From Prevotella sp. (GTDB lineage: Bacteria > Bacteroidota > Bacteroidia > Bacteroidales > Bacteroidaceae), in the NCBI GenBank assembly GCA_017561825.1, contig JAFZBK010000027.1, positions 1 through 62,993 on the forward strand: DNA of 62,993 nt, in the 5' to 3' direction. The notes under the pieces were generated by a model. It saw only the letters and a list, made by a program, of their open reading frames with translations, searched no databases and was not told the DNA's origin. Each line of letters begins with the position of its first letter. Positions within the stretch are counted from its first letter, which is position 1. A program made the position numbers and the translations under genes. Positions 19,001 to 27,090 of this stretch are shown here, one piece after another.

Positions 19001-19922
19001 TCTTGTCGTAATAGATGTGCTGGACATGACTGTTATGCAAACTGTTCACATCGGCTACCGACGATTCCAAATGGTTCGTCAGTTCACCACTCGCAGCATA
19101 TTCATAGATGCCATCGTTCGATGTTCCTATCAACACTTGTCCGTTGGGAATCGGGGTGATATCAACAACCATCGGCTGCACCACATCAAGAGGCGACCAC
19201 TGCTCCTTGCGCTTGTCGTAACGACAGCAGCTCAGACCATTGGAGAAGAACACATTCTGATTACCGTCGCGACATATAAACGTGGTGTTGTAATAAGAAG
19301 GAAGAGGGGTGGTAGCAACCCGGTTCAACTTACCATGATCAAAGGAGATGGAATAGATATCCTTATTAGTAACCACCAGCGCCTCATGCTCATTCACGTC
19401 GATCTCAATAACCCTTTCTACCGACTTAGGAAGCATATACAGCTGGGTGCGACCCGCTTTGAAGTCACGCACATACACCTTATTCTTATTACCTATCCAC
19501 ACTCGTCCTTGCTCATCCGTCTTATGGGCGAAATAGCCGTCAACATAGATGCCGAACCTCTTCAGGTAGTCGTTTGTGGAAGGAACCAGTTCGTTTGTCT
19601 GGGGCGAATAGATCATGACATCCATCGACTGCGTCTCCAGCCAGAGTCGTCCGAGGTTATCCTGATCAATCTTACGGATGATATCATTCAGTCGCGGATG
19701 ACGTTCATAGCTGAACGGGATGCGTCCCTCCAGCTGTGCATAGGTAATCAGTCCGTTGGAGGTGCCTAACCATGCAATATTGTCGGCATCGCGGAACACG
19801 CAAAACACCGCATATCCCTTGGTATCGATATAGTCAAAGTGCAGCGTTTCCTCAGCAGCATGGATTGGTAACGCCATGCCCCATAAGAGAAAAAGCAGTA
19901 TAAAAAATGGTATTTTTCTCAT
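16008..19922 (-). CDS. Hybrid two-component system protein (sensor kinase, receiver and AraC regulator in one chain)
   Basis: This is an inner-membrane regulator that senses a periplasmic ligand, usually an oligosaccharide, and controls transcription directly. It has a signal peptide (1-22). A periplasmic beta-propeller of Reg_prop type repeats follows (VFRDADNIAWLGTSNGLITY; GRLWAGLYGKGLYAN), then a Y_Y_Y domain. One membrane span lies near 760-782 (WLGYLAIIAAALFTLLNFY). The HisKA box is FFTNVSHDLRTPLT (His about 818), and ATPase boxes are INNLLSNSFKYTPDGG and SDTGRGIPK. The receiver has the phospho-acceptor in DLVISDVMMDG (about 1100). The C-terminus is an AraC-type double HTH (about 1215-1290, VAYEVGFNNPKLFSKYFKEE). 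The end (LEEGVRRKE) is encoded by a purine-rich repeat. No polysaccharide-use locus adjoins it. Confidence 0.95.
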   Translation of the reverse strand: MRKIPFFILLFLLWGMALPIHAAEETLHFDYIDTKGYAVFCVFRDADNIAWLGTSNGLITYAQLEGRIPFSYERHPRLNDIIRKIDQDNLGRLWLETQSMDVMIYSPQTNELVPSTNDYLKRFGIYVDGYFAHKTDEQGRVWIGNKNKVYVRDFKAGRTQLYMLPKSVERVIEIDVNEHEALVVTNKDIYSISFDHGKLNRVATTPLPSYYNTTFICRDGNQNVFFSNGLSCCRYDKRKEQWSPLDVVQPMVVDITPIPNGQVLIGTSNDGIYEYAASGELTNHLESSVADVNSLHNSHVQHIYYDKTKDLVITTYHKRGMSLYSHQENSYQIHHVAVPATYYMKEDIISLADAGDNTFWVGTEDNGVYHVSADATHRILENRYAGSAATMVFQDSKGRLWAGLYGKGLYANDGRVFFKGLSPFSMVEDSQGRLFVSLLGQGLWMVEPETGKTAVVYEGALWMMQLAYYEGKVYGLSGEHLMVVDTRTLKIEQIPMELFGVDPSIAAGAKTLTIDHRGWLWMVSHRNHSEVHIYDIPKNKAYRVDQLARYVIEGITEGSNGDVWCTTDLGMVRVVVEDTTAPTFQLHCYRGGSYGRSPYYNTKALICLKDGRLLSGASEGYFLINTKRYPDMLKQTIIHESPLITSLRINDQEVSPVDTIRYPSLRSDIIYLKNLVLNYNENNLMIECRPRGFHQQVSSLYYYQLEGESDQWIPMDNYFIRLSNLSPGKYKLKIRRQVYQQDQWEEFDLLSIKIRQPFWNTWQAWLGYLAIIAAALFTLLNFYRRRMEYNKKVREMEMQAERDKEMNDMKVRFFTNVSHDLRTPLTLIMTPVEELLNNEQPEPTRKVLEVVNRNAHHLFSLVNQILDFQRLGSTNDVLSLDTTDLVKLIGSECESYELMAQQRKMKFTFNAAVKELPMVIDVDKIRKVINNLLSNSFKYTPDGGSIGVDVNQGVDGMVQIKVSDTGRGIPKANRDKLFERYYVAKDGATNSGSSGLGLNIVKHYVELHGGTVTATDNQPKGAVFTIVLPEAQKSAVAIPATTEQEQTDERKKLLLVEDNADMLSYMSGVLSADYTIYQATDGRQALEILRSVEIDLVISDVMMDGMGGLDLTRTIKEDVNISHIPVILLSAKALAEDELTGLQIGANDYITKPFNFDVLRLRIRQQLEQGAEKHQKFRMNPDIEPSEITITTVDEQLLQQALEVVSNNMQNPEFNVDQLANELGMHRTGLNRKLQAITGQTPLVFIRTLRLRRAHQILTADPSILVSQVAYEVGFNNPKLFSKYFKEEYGCYPSDLEEGVRRKE

Positions 19923-19956
19923 CTGTTAATAGTTATCAAGTATCGTTATGCAATGT

Positions 19957-19988
19957 CAAAGGTAGTGTTTTTTCATGAATCCAACAAA
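19957..19988 (-). promoter_or_regulatory. Promoter of the hybrid two-component gene
   Basis: The minus strand reads TTTG (19988-19985), 20 nt, TACCTTTG (19964-19957), an exact consensus match about 35 nt upstream of the start. It is divergent from the DUF2851 promoter. Confidence 0.75.
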
Positions 19989-20002
19989 TTTTCCCGTATT
20001 TT

Positions 20003-20034
20003 TTTGTCTATTTCATCCGTTTTTCGTAGCTTTG
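20003..20034 (+). promoter_or_regulatory. Promoter of the DUF2851 gene
   Basis: TTTG (20003-20006) is followed after 20 nt by TAGCTTTG (20027-20034), 28 nt upstream of the ATG. It is back to back with the promoter of the hybrid two-component gene. Confidence 0.75.
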
Positions 20035-20062
20035 CACGGTTGTTAACGAACACCGTAGTATT

Positions 20063-21352
20063 ATGGAAATCCTACTTCACTATTGTTGGAAACATAAAAT
20101 CTTCCCACTGAGGGAATTAAAGACCACCGATGGCTATGCGGTGGAAGTGATTGATCCTGGTCTGCATAACCATCATGCAGGACCAGACTTCTTCAATGCC
20201 AAGGTGCGCATCAATGGTACGCTATGGGTGGGCAACGTGGAGATTCATGAGAAGTCGAGCGAATGGTATGCACATGGTCATCATCACGACAATGCTTATA
20301 ACAATGTGATCCTGCATGTGGCAGAGCTGATAGACACGGATGTGCAAACATCAGACGGACAGTTTATTCCGCAGATACAGTTTGAAGTGCCTTCAGAAGT
20401 AAAAGAGCATTATAGAGAGCTGTTGTCGGAAGACCAGTATCCGCCTTGTTATCGGATTATTCCTGGATTAACACGACTGTTGGTGCACTCCTGGATGAGT
20501 GCCCTACAGACTGAACGACTGGAGCAGAAAACAGAGGCTATCCGTCAACGGGTGCAGCAATGCGAAGGCTCTTGGGAGAACGGCTACTTTATGACATTGG
20601 CCAGGAACTTCGGGTTTGGCGTGAATGGCGATGCCTTCGAACTATGGTCGAAGAGTATTCCCTTGATGGCCGTGGCTCATCATCGTGACGACTTGTTTCA
20701 GATTGAGGCGATCTTTATGGGACAGGGTGGATTTCTGGAACTGGATATGATTCCCCTACGTTACCAGCAGGATGCACTCCAAGAAGGGTATTTCACAAAA
20801 CTTCGCAATGAGTATCTCTATCTGCAACATAAGTTCAATCTTACACCCATGAATGGATCGATATGGAAATTCCTGCGACTCAGACCGCAGAACTTCCCGC
20901 ATATACGTATCGCACAACTGGCCACATTGTATTATGAACAACGGGCAGGACTCAGTCAGCTGATTGCCTGCGAGAGCATCGAACAGCTACGGGATTGTCT
21001 GACCACCTATGTCACACCCTATTGGGAAACGCATTACACCTTCGGCAGTACCAGTTGTAAGATGGAGAAACACCTGTCACCATCATCTCTGAACCTGCTG
21101 ATGATCAATACCGCCATACCCATGCTGTTCGCCTACGGAAGATATCATTTGAAGGAAACGCTATGCGACCGCGCTTTCGACTTTCTGGAACAGCTCAAGG
21201 CGGAGAATAACCACATTACAAGGATGTGGCAGTCGTGTGGACTGGATGTGATGAACGCTGGCGACAGTCAGGCACTGATCCAACTCAAGAAAGAGTACTG
21301 CGATAAAAAGGATTGCCTACGGTGCAGATTCGGGTATGAATATTTGAAATGA
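20063..21352 (+). CDS. DUF2851 family protein
   Basis: This is a conserved Bacteroidetes cytoplasmic protein of unknown function (429 aa). The N-terminal half carries the family pattern NHHAGPDFFNAKVRINGTLW followed by GNVEIHEKSSEWYAHGHHHD, rich in His, Asp and Glu, which could bind metal, though no activity is known to me. The C-terminus has a cysteine cluster (CDKKDCLRCRFGYEYL) that may bind zinc. There is no signal peptide or membrane span. It is the first gene of the rightward group that includes dprA. The thioesterase gene behind it has its own promoter inside the DUF2851 3' end. Confidence 0.85.
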   Translation: MEILLHYCWKHKIFPLRELKTTDGYAVEVIDPGLHNHHAGPDFFNAKVRINGTLWVGNVEIHEKSSEWYAHGHHHDNAYNNVILHVAELIDTDVQTSDGQFIPQIQFEVPSEVKEHYRELLSEDQYPPCYRIIPGLTRLLVHSWMSALQTERLEQKTEAIRQRVQQCEGSWENGYFMTLARNFGFGVNGDAFELWSKSIPLMAVAHHRDDLFQIEAIFMGQGGFLELDMIPLRYQQDALQEGYFTKLRNEYLYLQHKFNLTPMNGSIWKFLRLRPQNFPHIRIAQLATLYYEQRAGLSQLIACESIEQLRDCLTTYVTPYWETHYTFGSTSCKMEKHLSPSSLNLLMINTAIPMLFAYGRYHLKETLCDRAFDFLEQLKAENNHITRMWQSCGLDVMNAGDSQALIQLKKEYCDKKDCLRCRFGYEYLK

Positions 21353-21374
21353 TTAAAAAAATGTATTAACTTTG
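21343..21374 (+). promoter_or_regulatory. Promoter of the thioesterase-dprA-dusB group
   Basis: TTTG (21343-21346, inside the last codons of the DUF2851 gene) is followed after 20 nt by TAACTTTG (21367-21374), 17 nt upstream of the thioesterase ATG. This exact consensus match implies a very short leader. Confidence 0.7.
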
Positions 21375-21391
21375 CACACACATTATTATAT

Positions 21392-21793
21392 ATGGAGTAT
21401 ATTTTTGAAACTAAGATGATGGTTCGCGACTATGAGTGCGACATCGAAGGCATTGTGAACAATGCCAACTACCTGCATTATATTGAACACACAAGACACC
21501 TCTTCCTGAAGGAACGCGGACTGAGTTTCGCAGAGATGCACAACAAAGGAATAGATGCCGTGGTGGCTAGAATCAATATGCAGTTCAAGGTGCCACTGCG
21601 TTGCGATGATGAATTCTACTCACGACTCTCCCTGAAGAAAGAGGGCATCAAATATATCTTCTACCAGCAAATCAATAGGGCATCCGACAATAAACTCTGC
21701 TTCCGCGCAAACGTGGAACTGGTGTGCCTGGTGAATGGAAAACTGGGGACGAGTGAGGAGTATGATAAGGCGCTATTATCTGTTGACCGTTGA
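21392..21793 (+). CDS. Acyl-CoA thioesterase, 4HBT hotdog-fold family
   Basis: This small cytoplasmic hotdog-fold enzyme is predicted to hydrolyse acyl-CoA or acyl-ACP thioesters. The active-site region DIEGIVNNANYLHYIEHTRH has the Asp, Asn and Tyr pattern of the YbgC/FadM group. The 133-aa length fits the family. The true substrate cannot be read from the sequence. The last codons and stop (GTTGACCGTTGATAGTTGAC) belong to a short repeat that runs up to the dprA start 13 nt further on. Confidence 0.85.
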   Translation: MEYIFETKMMVRDYECDIEGIVNNANYLHYIEHTRHLFLKERGLSFAEMHNKGIDAVVARINMQFKVPLRCDDEFYSRLSLKKEGIKYIFYQQINRASDNKLCFRANVELVCLVNGKLGTSEEYDKALLSVDR

Positions 21794-21806
21794 TAGTTGA
21801 CAGTTC

Positions 21807-22934
21807 ATGAACGAGCAGGAGATTATCTATACGATGGCGCTGACGCGCATCAACTACTTCAACTTGGCAGGACTGCTACAGCTCTACAGGGAATTGGGGA
21901 GTGCCACGGCGATTATAGAGAATAGACAGCATATTCGCGAGATGGTGCCCGAGGCGTCACCGCGACTGATAGCAGGATTAAACAATATCGGGGAGGCACT
22001 GAAAAGAGCGGAAACGGAATGGGAGTATGATCTAGCACATCAGATCCAACCCATCACCATGAACGACAGTCGTTACCCGCAACGACTGAAAGAGTGCGAC
22101 GATGCTCCGCTGATGTTGTTCTACAAAGGCTCTGCCGACCTGAACCAGCAACGGGTGATCAACATCGTGGGAACACGGCATTGCACCACCTACGGGCAGG
22201 ATGTTATCCATCGTTTCGTGCAGGATCTGCGGAAACATTGTCCACGGGTGCTCATCGTGAGCGGCATGGCCTACGGCGTAGATATCCATGCACATCGGGA
22301 GGCACTGCAGAACGGGTATGAGACGGTGGGAGTGCTAGCGCATGGTCTTGACTACCTCTACCCGCATCAGCATAAGCCTACCGCCAACGCCATGCTGACA
22401 CAGGGGGGATTGCTGACGGAGCACTTCACCCAGACCAATGCCGACAAGATGAACTTCGTGAGAAGGAATCGTATCGTGGCAGGGATGAGCGATGCCTGCA
22501 TCCTCGTAGAGAGCGCAGCCAAGGGTGGAGGACTAATTACCTGTCGTCTGTCGCGTGAGTATAACCGCGATGTGTTCGCCTTCCCTGGGCGTATCGGCGA
22601 TGAGTACTCAGAGGGGTGTAACAACCTGATACGCGACAATGGTGCGGCACTGATCAATAGCGCGGAGGATTTCGTCAACGCTATGGGATGGGAGGAGGAT
22701 GCCGCACTGATGAATGCGCAACAGCAAGGGATAGAACGTGACTTCTTTCCAATGCTGTCACCCGATGAAACCGAGGTTTTTGATGCACTGAGGAAAGAAA
22801 ACGACCAGAACGTAAACCGATTGGCGGTCAACACGAACCTCTCCGTGGGTCGCCTCACCTCCCTCCTCTTCGAGATGGAGATGAAGGGGGTGGTGAGGAC
22901 GATGGCAGGGGGAGTGTATCATGTATTAATATGA
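21807..22934 (+). CDS. dprA: DNA-processing protein DprA
   Basis: DprA binds incoming single-stranded DNA during natural transformation and loads RecA. The Rossmann-like core shows INIVGTRHCTTYG, SGMAYGVDIHAHREA and the DNA-binding stretch FVRRNRIVAGMSDACILVES. A C-terminal winged-helix-like domain (about 305-375, LAVNTNLSVGRLTSLLFEME) follows. The 375-aa length is normal. The stop overlaps the dusB start by 4 nt (ATGA), so the two are translationally coupled. In many Bacteroidetes dprA sits among housekeeping genes, so its presence alone does not prove competence. Confidence 0.95.
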   Translation: MNEQEIIYTMALTRINYFNLAGLLQLYRELGSATAIIENRQHIREMVPEASPRLIAGLNNIGEALKRAETEWEYDLAHQIQPITMNDSRYPQRLKECDDAPLMLFYKGSADLNQQRVINIVGTRHCTTYGQDVIHRFVQDLRKHCPRVLIVSGMAYGVDIHAHREALQNGYETVGVLAHGLDYLYPHQHKPTANAMLTQGGLLTEHFTQTNADKMNFVRRNRIVAGMSDACILVESAAKGGGLITCRLSREYNRDVFAFPGRIGDEYSEGCNNLIRDNGAALINSAEDFVNAMGWEEDAALMNAQQQGIERDFFPMLSPDETEVFDALRKENDQNVNRLAVNTNLSVGRLTSLLFEMEMKGVVRTMAGGVYHVLI

Positions 22935-23980
22935 AGATAGGAAATATAGATTTTGGAGAAAAGCCTTTGTTCCTGGCACCAATGGAAGATGTGACAGATA
23001 TCGGATTCCGTCACCTCTGCAAACGATTCGGTGCAGCAATGGTCTATACGGAGTTTGTCAGTGCCGAAGCACTGGTTCGTTCCGTAAAGAGCACCGTGAG
23101 CAAGCTGACCATCGATGATGCGGAACGCCCTGTAGGCATACAGATCTACGGTCGTGACGTGCCACAGATGGTGGAGGCTGCACAAATCGTGGAACAAGAG
23201 GCGCATCCGGATGTCATCGACCTGAACTTCGGCTGTCCTGTAAAAAAGGTGGCCGGCAAAGGGGCTGGTGCGGGCATGCTGCAGAATATCCCGCTACTGC
23301 TGGACATCACCCGCGAGGTGGTAAAGGCGGTAAAGACGCCGGTAACGGTGAAAACACGTTTGGGATGGAACAAAGAACAGTTGGTGATTACCACCTTGGC
23401 AGAGCAGTTACAGGACTGCGGTATCCAAGCACTCACCATCCACGGGCGCACCCGTTCACAGATGTACACAGGGGAAGCTGACTGGTCGTTAATCGGTGAG
23501 GTCAAGGCGAACCCGCGCATCCATATCCCCATCATCGGCAACGGTGACATCACTACTCCTGAACAGGCCCGACTGGCGTTTGAACGCTATGGGGTGGATG
23601 CCGTGATGATCGGTCGTGCCACCTTTGGAAGACCGTGGATATTTCAGGAGATTGGAGATTATTTGAACTCGAGGAAGGACGAAGGAGGAAGGAGTAAGGA
23701 GAATAGTACTAATCTCTCACCACTTACGAACTCTGAGAAGTTGGATGTGCTGATTGAGCAACTGCATATCAACATCGAGCGCATTCATGCCATCAAGGGC
23801 AAGGATCCCAGTGAGGATGAGTACCGCGGTATCCTGCATACCCGTCGGCACCTGGCTGCCACCCCGATCTTCAAGGGCATTCCTGATTTCCGTCAGACCC
23901 GCATTGCTATGTTGCGGGCGAATACGTTGGAGGAATTGCTGCCGTTTCTTGAATCGTGCAGGCAATTAATTAATAATTAA
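22931..23980 (+). CDS. dusB: tRNA-dihydrouridine synthase, DusB-like
   Basis: This FMN enzyme reduces specific uridines in tRNA to dihydrouridine. The TIM-barrel shows FLAPMEDVTDIGFRHLC, the catalytic cysteine in NFGCPVKKVAGKGAGAG, VKTRLGW and the FMN phosphate region GNGDITTPEQA with IGRATFGRPWIF. Between LNSR and NSEKLD (codons about 247-266) lies an unusual polar stretch (KDEGGRSKENSTNLSPLT). The DNA of the stretch is the purine-rich repeat seen elsewhere in the window, so an in-frame repeat insertion is likely. It sits in the linker before the C-terminal helical domain, where it should be tolerated. The stop lies in an A+T-rich repeat. Confidence 0.93.
   Translation: MKIGNIDFGEKPLFLAPMEDVTDIGFRHLCKRFGAAMVYTEFVSAEALVRSVKSTVSKLTIDDAERPVGIQIYGRDVPQMVEAAQIVEQEAHPDVIDLNFGCPVKKVAGKGAGAGMLQNIPLLLDITREVVKAVKTPVTVKTRLGWNKEQLVITTLAEQLQDCGIQALTIHGRTRSQMYTGEADWSLIGEVKANPRIHIPIIGNGDITTPEQARLAFERYGVDAVMIGRATFGRPWIFQEIGDYLNSRKDEGGRSKENSTNLSPLTNSEKLDVLIEQLHINIERIHAIKGKDPSEDEYRGILHTRRHLAATPIFKGIPDFRQTRIAMLRANTLEELLPFLESCRQLINN
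23668..23735 (+). repeat. Purine-rich repeat inserted in frame within dusB
   Basis: GAGGAAGGACGAAGGAGGAA and the following GGAGTAAGGAG, then a pyrimidine-rich part (CTAATCTCTCACC), interrupt the conserved dusB frame. The same order (purine tract, AATA, pyrimidine tract) is seen in wbqC, where the insertion breaks the frame. Confidence 0.7.
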
Positions 23981-24012
23981 AGATTAAAAATTTAGAATTG
24001 AAAAATCTTTTA

Positions 24013-25029
24013 ATGATAAGTGCGATGCACACTGACGTGATTCCGCTGTGGGGATGGATCGTGTTCTATATACTCGTGATCCTCATGCTGCTGGCCGACC
24101 TGAAGATGTTCGGGAGGAAGGGTCAGCATGAGGTGAACATCAGTGAGGCACTGAAGATGACGGCCGTATGGATTATCGTATCACTGATCTTCTGTGCGGG
24201 CATCTATCTGTTCTACCCCATCGAGAGTCATGAGAAAGCCATGGAGTTCCTATCGGCTTACCTCATCGAGAAATCGTTGTCGATGGACAACCTCTTCGTG
24301 TTCCTGATGCTGTTCTCGTTCTTCGGCATAGAACGCAAATACCAGCATGAGGTGCTCTTTTGGGGCATCTTCGGGGCGCTGGTACTAAGAAGTGTCTTTA
24401 TCTTTGCAGGCGTGGCCGTGGTGCAACGCTTTGAATGGGTGTTGGGAATCTTCGGACTCTTCCTGCTCTATACGGGCGCAAAGATGTTCGGTCATCAGGA
24501 TGAGCAGAACCCCGATCTGTCGAAGAACGTGGTTGTGAGATGGTGCAACCGCCTCTTCCCTGTTACCATGCAACTGCATGGCGACCGCTTTACGGTGAGG
24601 GAGAACGGGAAGCTGATGGTGACACCACTGCTGATCGCCCTGATCACCATCGAGACCTCGGATGTGGCCTTTGCCGTGGATTCCATCCCTGCCGTGTTCA
24701 GTGTTTCGCGCGATTCGTTTATCTTGATTACCAGTAATATCTTCGCCATTCTCGGCTTGCGGGCACTCTATTTCGCCTTAGCGGCCATCGCCAAGTATTT
24801 CCAGTACCTGAAGTATGGTTTGGGGATTATCCTGATGTTCGTGGGTGTGAAGATGCTGCTGACTATGGACGAGTATGTGAATGCATTACTCTCATGGCTC
24901 GGTGTCCCCGTTACCATGCCGCATATCGAGATCTCTACGGGGCTCTCCCTTGGCATTATCTTTGGGACGTTGCTGTTATCGATGATTGGTTCCATGTTGG
25001 TGACGAGGAGGTTGGACATTGAACATTGA
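24013..25029 (+). CDS. TerC/Alx family integral membrane protein
   Basis: This inner-membrane protein has about nine hydrophobic spans. Members of the family are linked to tellurite resistance and manganese export. Signature segments are SMDNLFVFLMLFSFFGIE and LITIETSDVAFAVDSIPAVF, whose acidic residues in the membrane are the proposed metal site. I place the start at the ATG at 24013; a TTG at 23998 lies in a repeat, and an ATG at 24025 is also possible. The last codons (RRLDIEH and stop) are encoded by the repeat CATTGAACATTGAAC. It follows dusB after a short A+T-rich repeat. Confidence 0.9.
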   Translation: MISAMHTDVIPLWGWIVFYILVILMLLADLKMFGRKGQHEVNISEALKMTAVWIIVSLIFCAGIYLFYPIESHEKAMEFLSAYLIEKSLSMDNLFVFLMLFSFFGIERKYQHEVLFWGIFGALVLRSVFIFAGVAVVQRFEWVLGIFGLFLLYTGAKMFGHQDEQNPDLSKNVVVRWCNRLFPVTMQLHGDRFTVRENGKLMVTPLLIALITIETSDVAFAVDSIPAVFSVSRDSFILITSNIFAILGLRALYFALAAIAKYFQYLKYGLGIILMFVGVKMLLTMDEYVNALLSWLGVPVTMPHIEISTGLSLGIIFGTLLLSMIGSMLVTRRLDIEH

Positions 25030-25056
25030 ACATTGAACATTAAACATTAAAAAATA
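25012..25056 (+). repeat. CATTGAACATTGAACATT repeat spanning the terC stop codon
   Basis: Several 9-bp units of (A)CATTGAA/CATTAAA run from the last codons of the terC-like gene to the next start. The same unit encodes the end of the glycosyltransferase gene on the other strand (27091-27117) and occurs at 12721-12752. Confidence 0.85.
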
Positions 25057-25057
25057 G

Positions 25058-26953
25058 ATGTTTCGTATCGTTAAGAGTTTGCTGGGCATCCACCTGCTGG
25101 GGTTGTTGGTGCTCTCCATTTACCGCTGCATCGAGTTCTTCGTGTTGCGGGGAATGATTACGGATCAGTCAGCAGATATAGCACCTGCGTTTATCCGAGG
25201 ACTGTGGTTCGATAATGTGATGGGGTGCTATGTGATGATCATTCCGTTGGCACTGGTGCTGATTGCTGCCAGTTTAGGCTACTCCAAGAGATGGATGATG
25301 CGGATAATAGCGGTTTGGTTCTGCGTCTTTTACGCACTGATGATGATGGCCTCGGCAGCAAACATCCCCTACTTCGCCTATTTCTTCAAGAACATCAACT
25401 CATCCATCTTCGAATGGTTCGGTTATACGGGAACAACAGCAGGGATGGTGTTTCAGGAGAAGACATGGTGGATCTATATCGCGCTCTATTTCGTGCTGAC
25501 CATCGTGTTCTGCTGGTTGGTGTGGCGGATTACAGAGAGTACAGTCCCACAAAAAACTAACAGGAAACACTGGCTCCCCTCATTGCTAATCACGGCAGCA
25601 TTGGTGGCTCTCTGCCTATTCGGCATCCGTGGCAGAACGGGCTATAACCCCATCAAGATCAGTCAGGCGTACTACTGTAACGACCCGTTCCTCAATCAGT
25701 TAGGAATCAACCCGGGCTTTAACCTGATGACCAGTGCCCTGGATGACATGCGGAAGGAGAATGCAGAACTGATGCTGATGCCGTATAACGAAGCCATCAG
25801 CTATGTGCGCGAATCGTTGGGTATTACTGGCGTTGCCGACTCCACCCGCATCCTGTTCCGACAGATGAGGAATACGGGAGATATAGGGCTGACCACCACG
25901 AAGCCGAACATCGTCATCATCCTCATGGAATCAATGTCGTCGGCACTTATGGGAAAAGGATATACGCCCGTGCTCGACAGTCTGAAGACACAATCGCTCT
26001 ACTTCAGTAACTTCTTCTCTGCCGGCATTCATACCAACCATGGCATGACCGCCACACTCTATTCGTTCCCTGCCCTGATGAAAAGGAACCTGATGAAGGG
26101 AACGGTTACACCCAAGCGCGACGGATTGCCTACGGTGCTGAAACAGAATGGCTGGCATAACCTGTTCTTCATGACACATGAGGCGCAGTATGATAATATG
26201 AATGCGTTCTTCCGCACCAACGGCTATGACGAGATCTATGCACAGGAGGACTATCCGAGTGAGGAGATCGTGAACAGTTTCGGGGTGTCTGACCATTTCC
26301 TCTTTGACTTCGCGTTAGGGAAACTGAACAAACTACAGGAATCACCGTTCATGGCCACTCTACTCACCATCAGTAACCACCCGCCGTATATCATTCCTGA
26401 GTGGTTCAAACCTACTTCCAAAGATCCAGAGACACAAATTGTGGAGTATGCCGACTGGTGTATCGGGGATTTCCTTCACAAGGCGCAAAAGGAGAGGTGG
26501 TACGACCATACCGTATTTGTGATCTTGGCCGACCATGGAAAGCTGGTGGGAACGGCCGACTCCGAGCTGCCACAGTCGTATAACCACATCCCGCTGATGA
26601 TCTTCGGCGCAGGCATCCAACCTCAGGAATATACCCAATTGGGTATGCAGGTAGATGTGATGCCCACTTTATTAAATATGTTAGGTATCAACTACGACTA
26701 TAACGGTTTCGGTACGGATCTGCTGCATCAACCGCGACAGATGGTGTTCTATTCGGCCGATAACCAGATTGTGGCAAGGGATTCCGCACGCTGCTTCCTC
26801 TATCATCCGCAGATGAAGAAGAGTTTCTGCTATGATATAGGGAATGACGGACGGTTGATACAGACAAATGAAGAGCAACCCTTTAGTGCATTACGACGTT
26901 ATGTGTTTGCCATGGAGCAAACGGCGGAATACTTATATAGGAGCCACCCCTAG
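25058..26953 (+). CDS. LtaS-like membrane sulfatase-fold phosphoglycerol/phosphoethanolamine transferase
   Basis: The protein has five N-terminal membrane spans (about 5-25, 50-72, 80-102, 127-150 and 165-185) and a periplasmic alkaline-phosphatase/sulfatase domain. The first metal-site motif is NIVIILMESMSS. The likely nucleophile Thr lies in FFSAGIHTNHGMTATL, and later metal ligands lie in DHTVFVILADHGKLVG and SYNHIPLMIFG. Family members transfer phosphoglycerol or phosphoethanolamine head groups from phospholipids to envelope glycans or lipid A. In a Gram-negative cell, lipid A or glycan decoration is more likely than lipoteichoic acid. It ends next to a palindromic repeat that may act as terminator between it and the convergent LPS operon. 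Confidence 0.88.
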   Translation: MFRIVKSLLGIHLLGLLVLSIYRCIEFFVLRGMITDQSADIAPAFIRGLWFDNVMGCYVMIIPLALVLIAASLGYSKRWMMRIIAVWFCVFYALMMMASAANIPYFAYFFKNINSSIFEWFGYTGTTAGMVFQEKTWWIYIALYFVLTIVFCWLVWRITESTVPQKTNRKHWLPSLLITAALVALCLFGIRGRTGYNPIKISQAYYCNDPFLNQLGINPGFNLMTSALDDMRKENAELMLMPYNEAISYVRESLGITGVADSTRILFRQMRNTGDIGLTTTKPNIVIILMESMSSALMGKGYTPVLDSLKTQSLYFSNFFSAGIHTNHGMTATLYSFPALMKRNLMKGTVTPKRDGLPTVLKQNGWHNLFFMTHEAQYDNMNAFFRTNGYDEIYAQEDYPSEEIVNSFGVSDHFLFDFALGKLNKLQESPFMATLLTISNHPPYIIPEWFKPTSKDPETQIVEYADWCIGDFLHKAQKERWYDHTVFVILADHGKLVGTADSELPQSYNHIPLMIFGAGIQPQEYTQLGMQVDVMPTLLNMLGINYDYNGFGTDLLHQPRQMVFYSADNQIVARDSARCFLYHPQMKKSFCYDIGNDGRLIQTNEEQPFSALRRYVFAMEQTAEYLYRSHP

Positions 26954-26972
26954 CCCCTCCAAAGGGAGGGGA
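26944..26972. repeat. Palindromic GC-rich repeat, good copy
   Basis: CCACCCCTAGCCCCTCC-AAA-GGGAGGGG begins in the last codons of the LtaS-like gene. The core CCCCTCC/GGAGGGG forms a tight hairpin. A second good copy is inside miaB (32897-32932) and a diverged one is at 8514. It may act as a bidirectional terminator between convergent genes. Confidence 0.8.
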
Positions 26973-26987
26973 AACAAAAGAAGCCAG

Positions 26988-27090
26988 CACGATGGCTCTC
27001 GCTGCTCCAAAAGTTCAATGTTAACTACGTTGACTTTTGTCACGACTCGGCCAAACGTGCCAGCACGATGGCTCTCGCTGCTCCAAAAGT
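26988..27090 (-). repeat. Interspersed repeat family R, copy 2 (plus a partial second unit)
   Basis: Read on the minus strand, GAACTTTTGGAGCAGCGAGA is followed by GCCATCGTGCTGGC, CCGAGTCGTGACAAAAGTCA and AGTTAAC (27078-27019). A partial unit then repeats the first half (about 27017-26983). It fills the gap between the two convergent genes. Confidence 0.85.
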
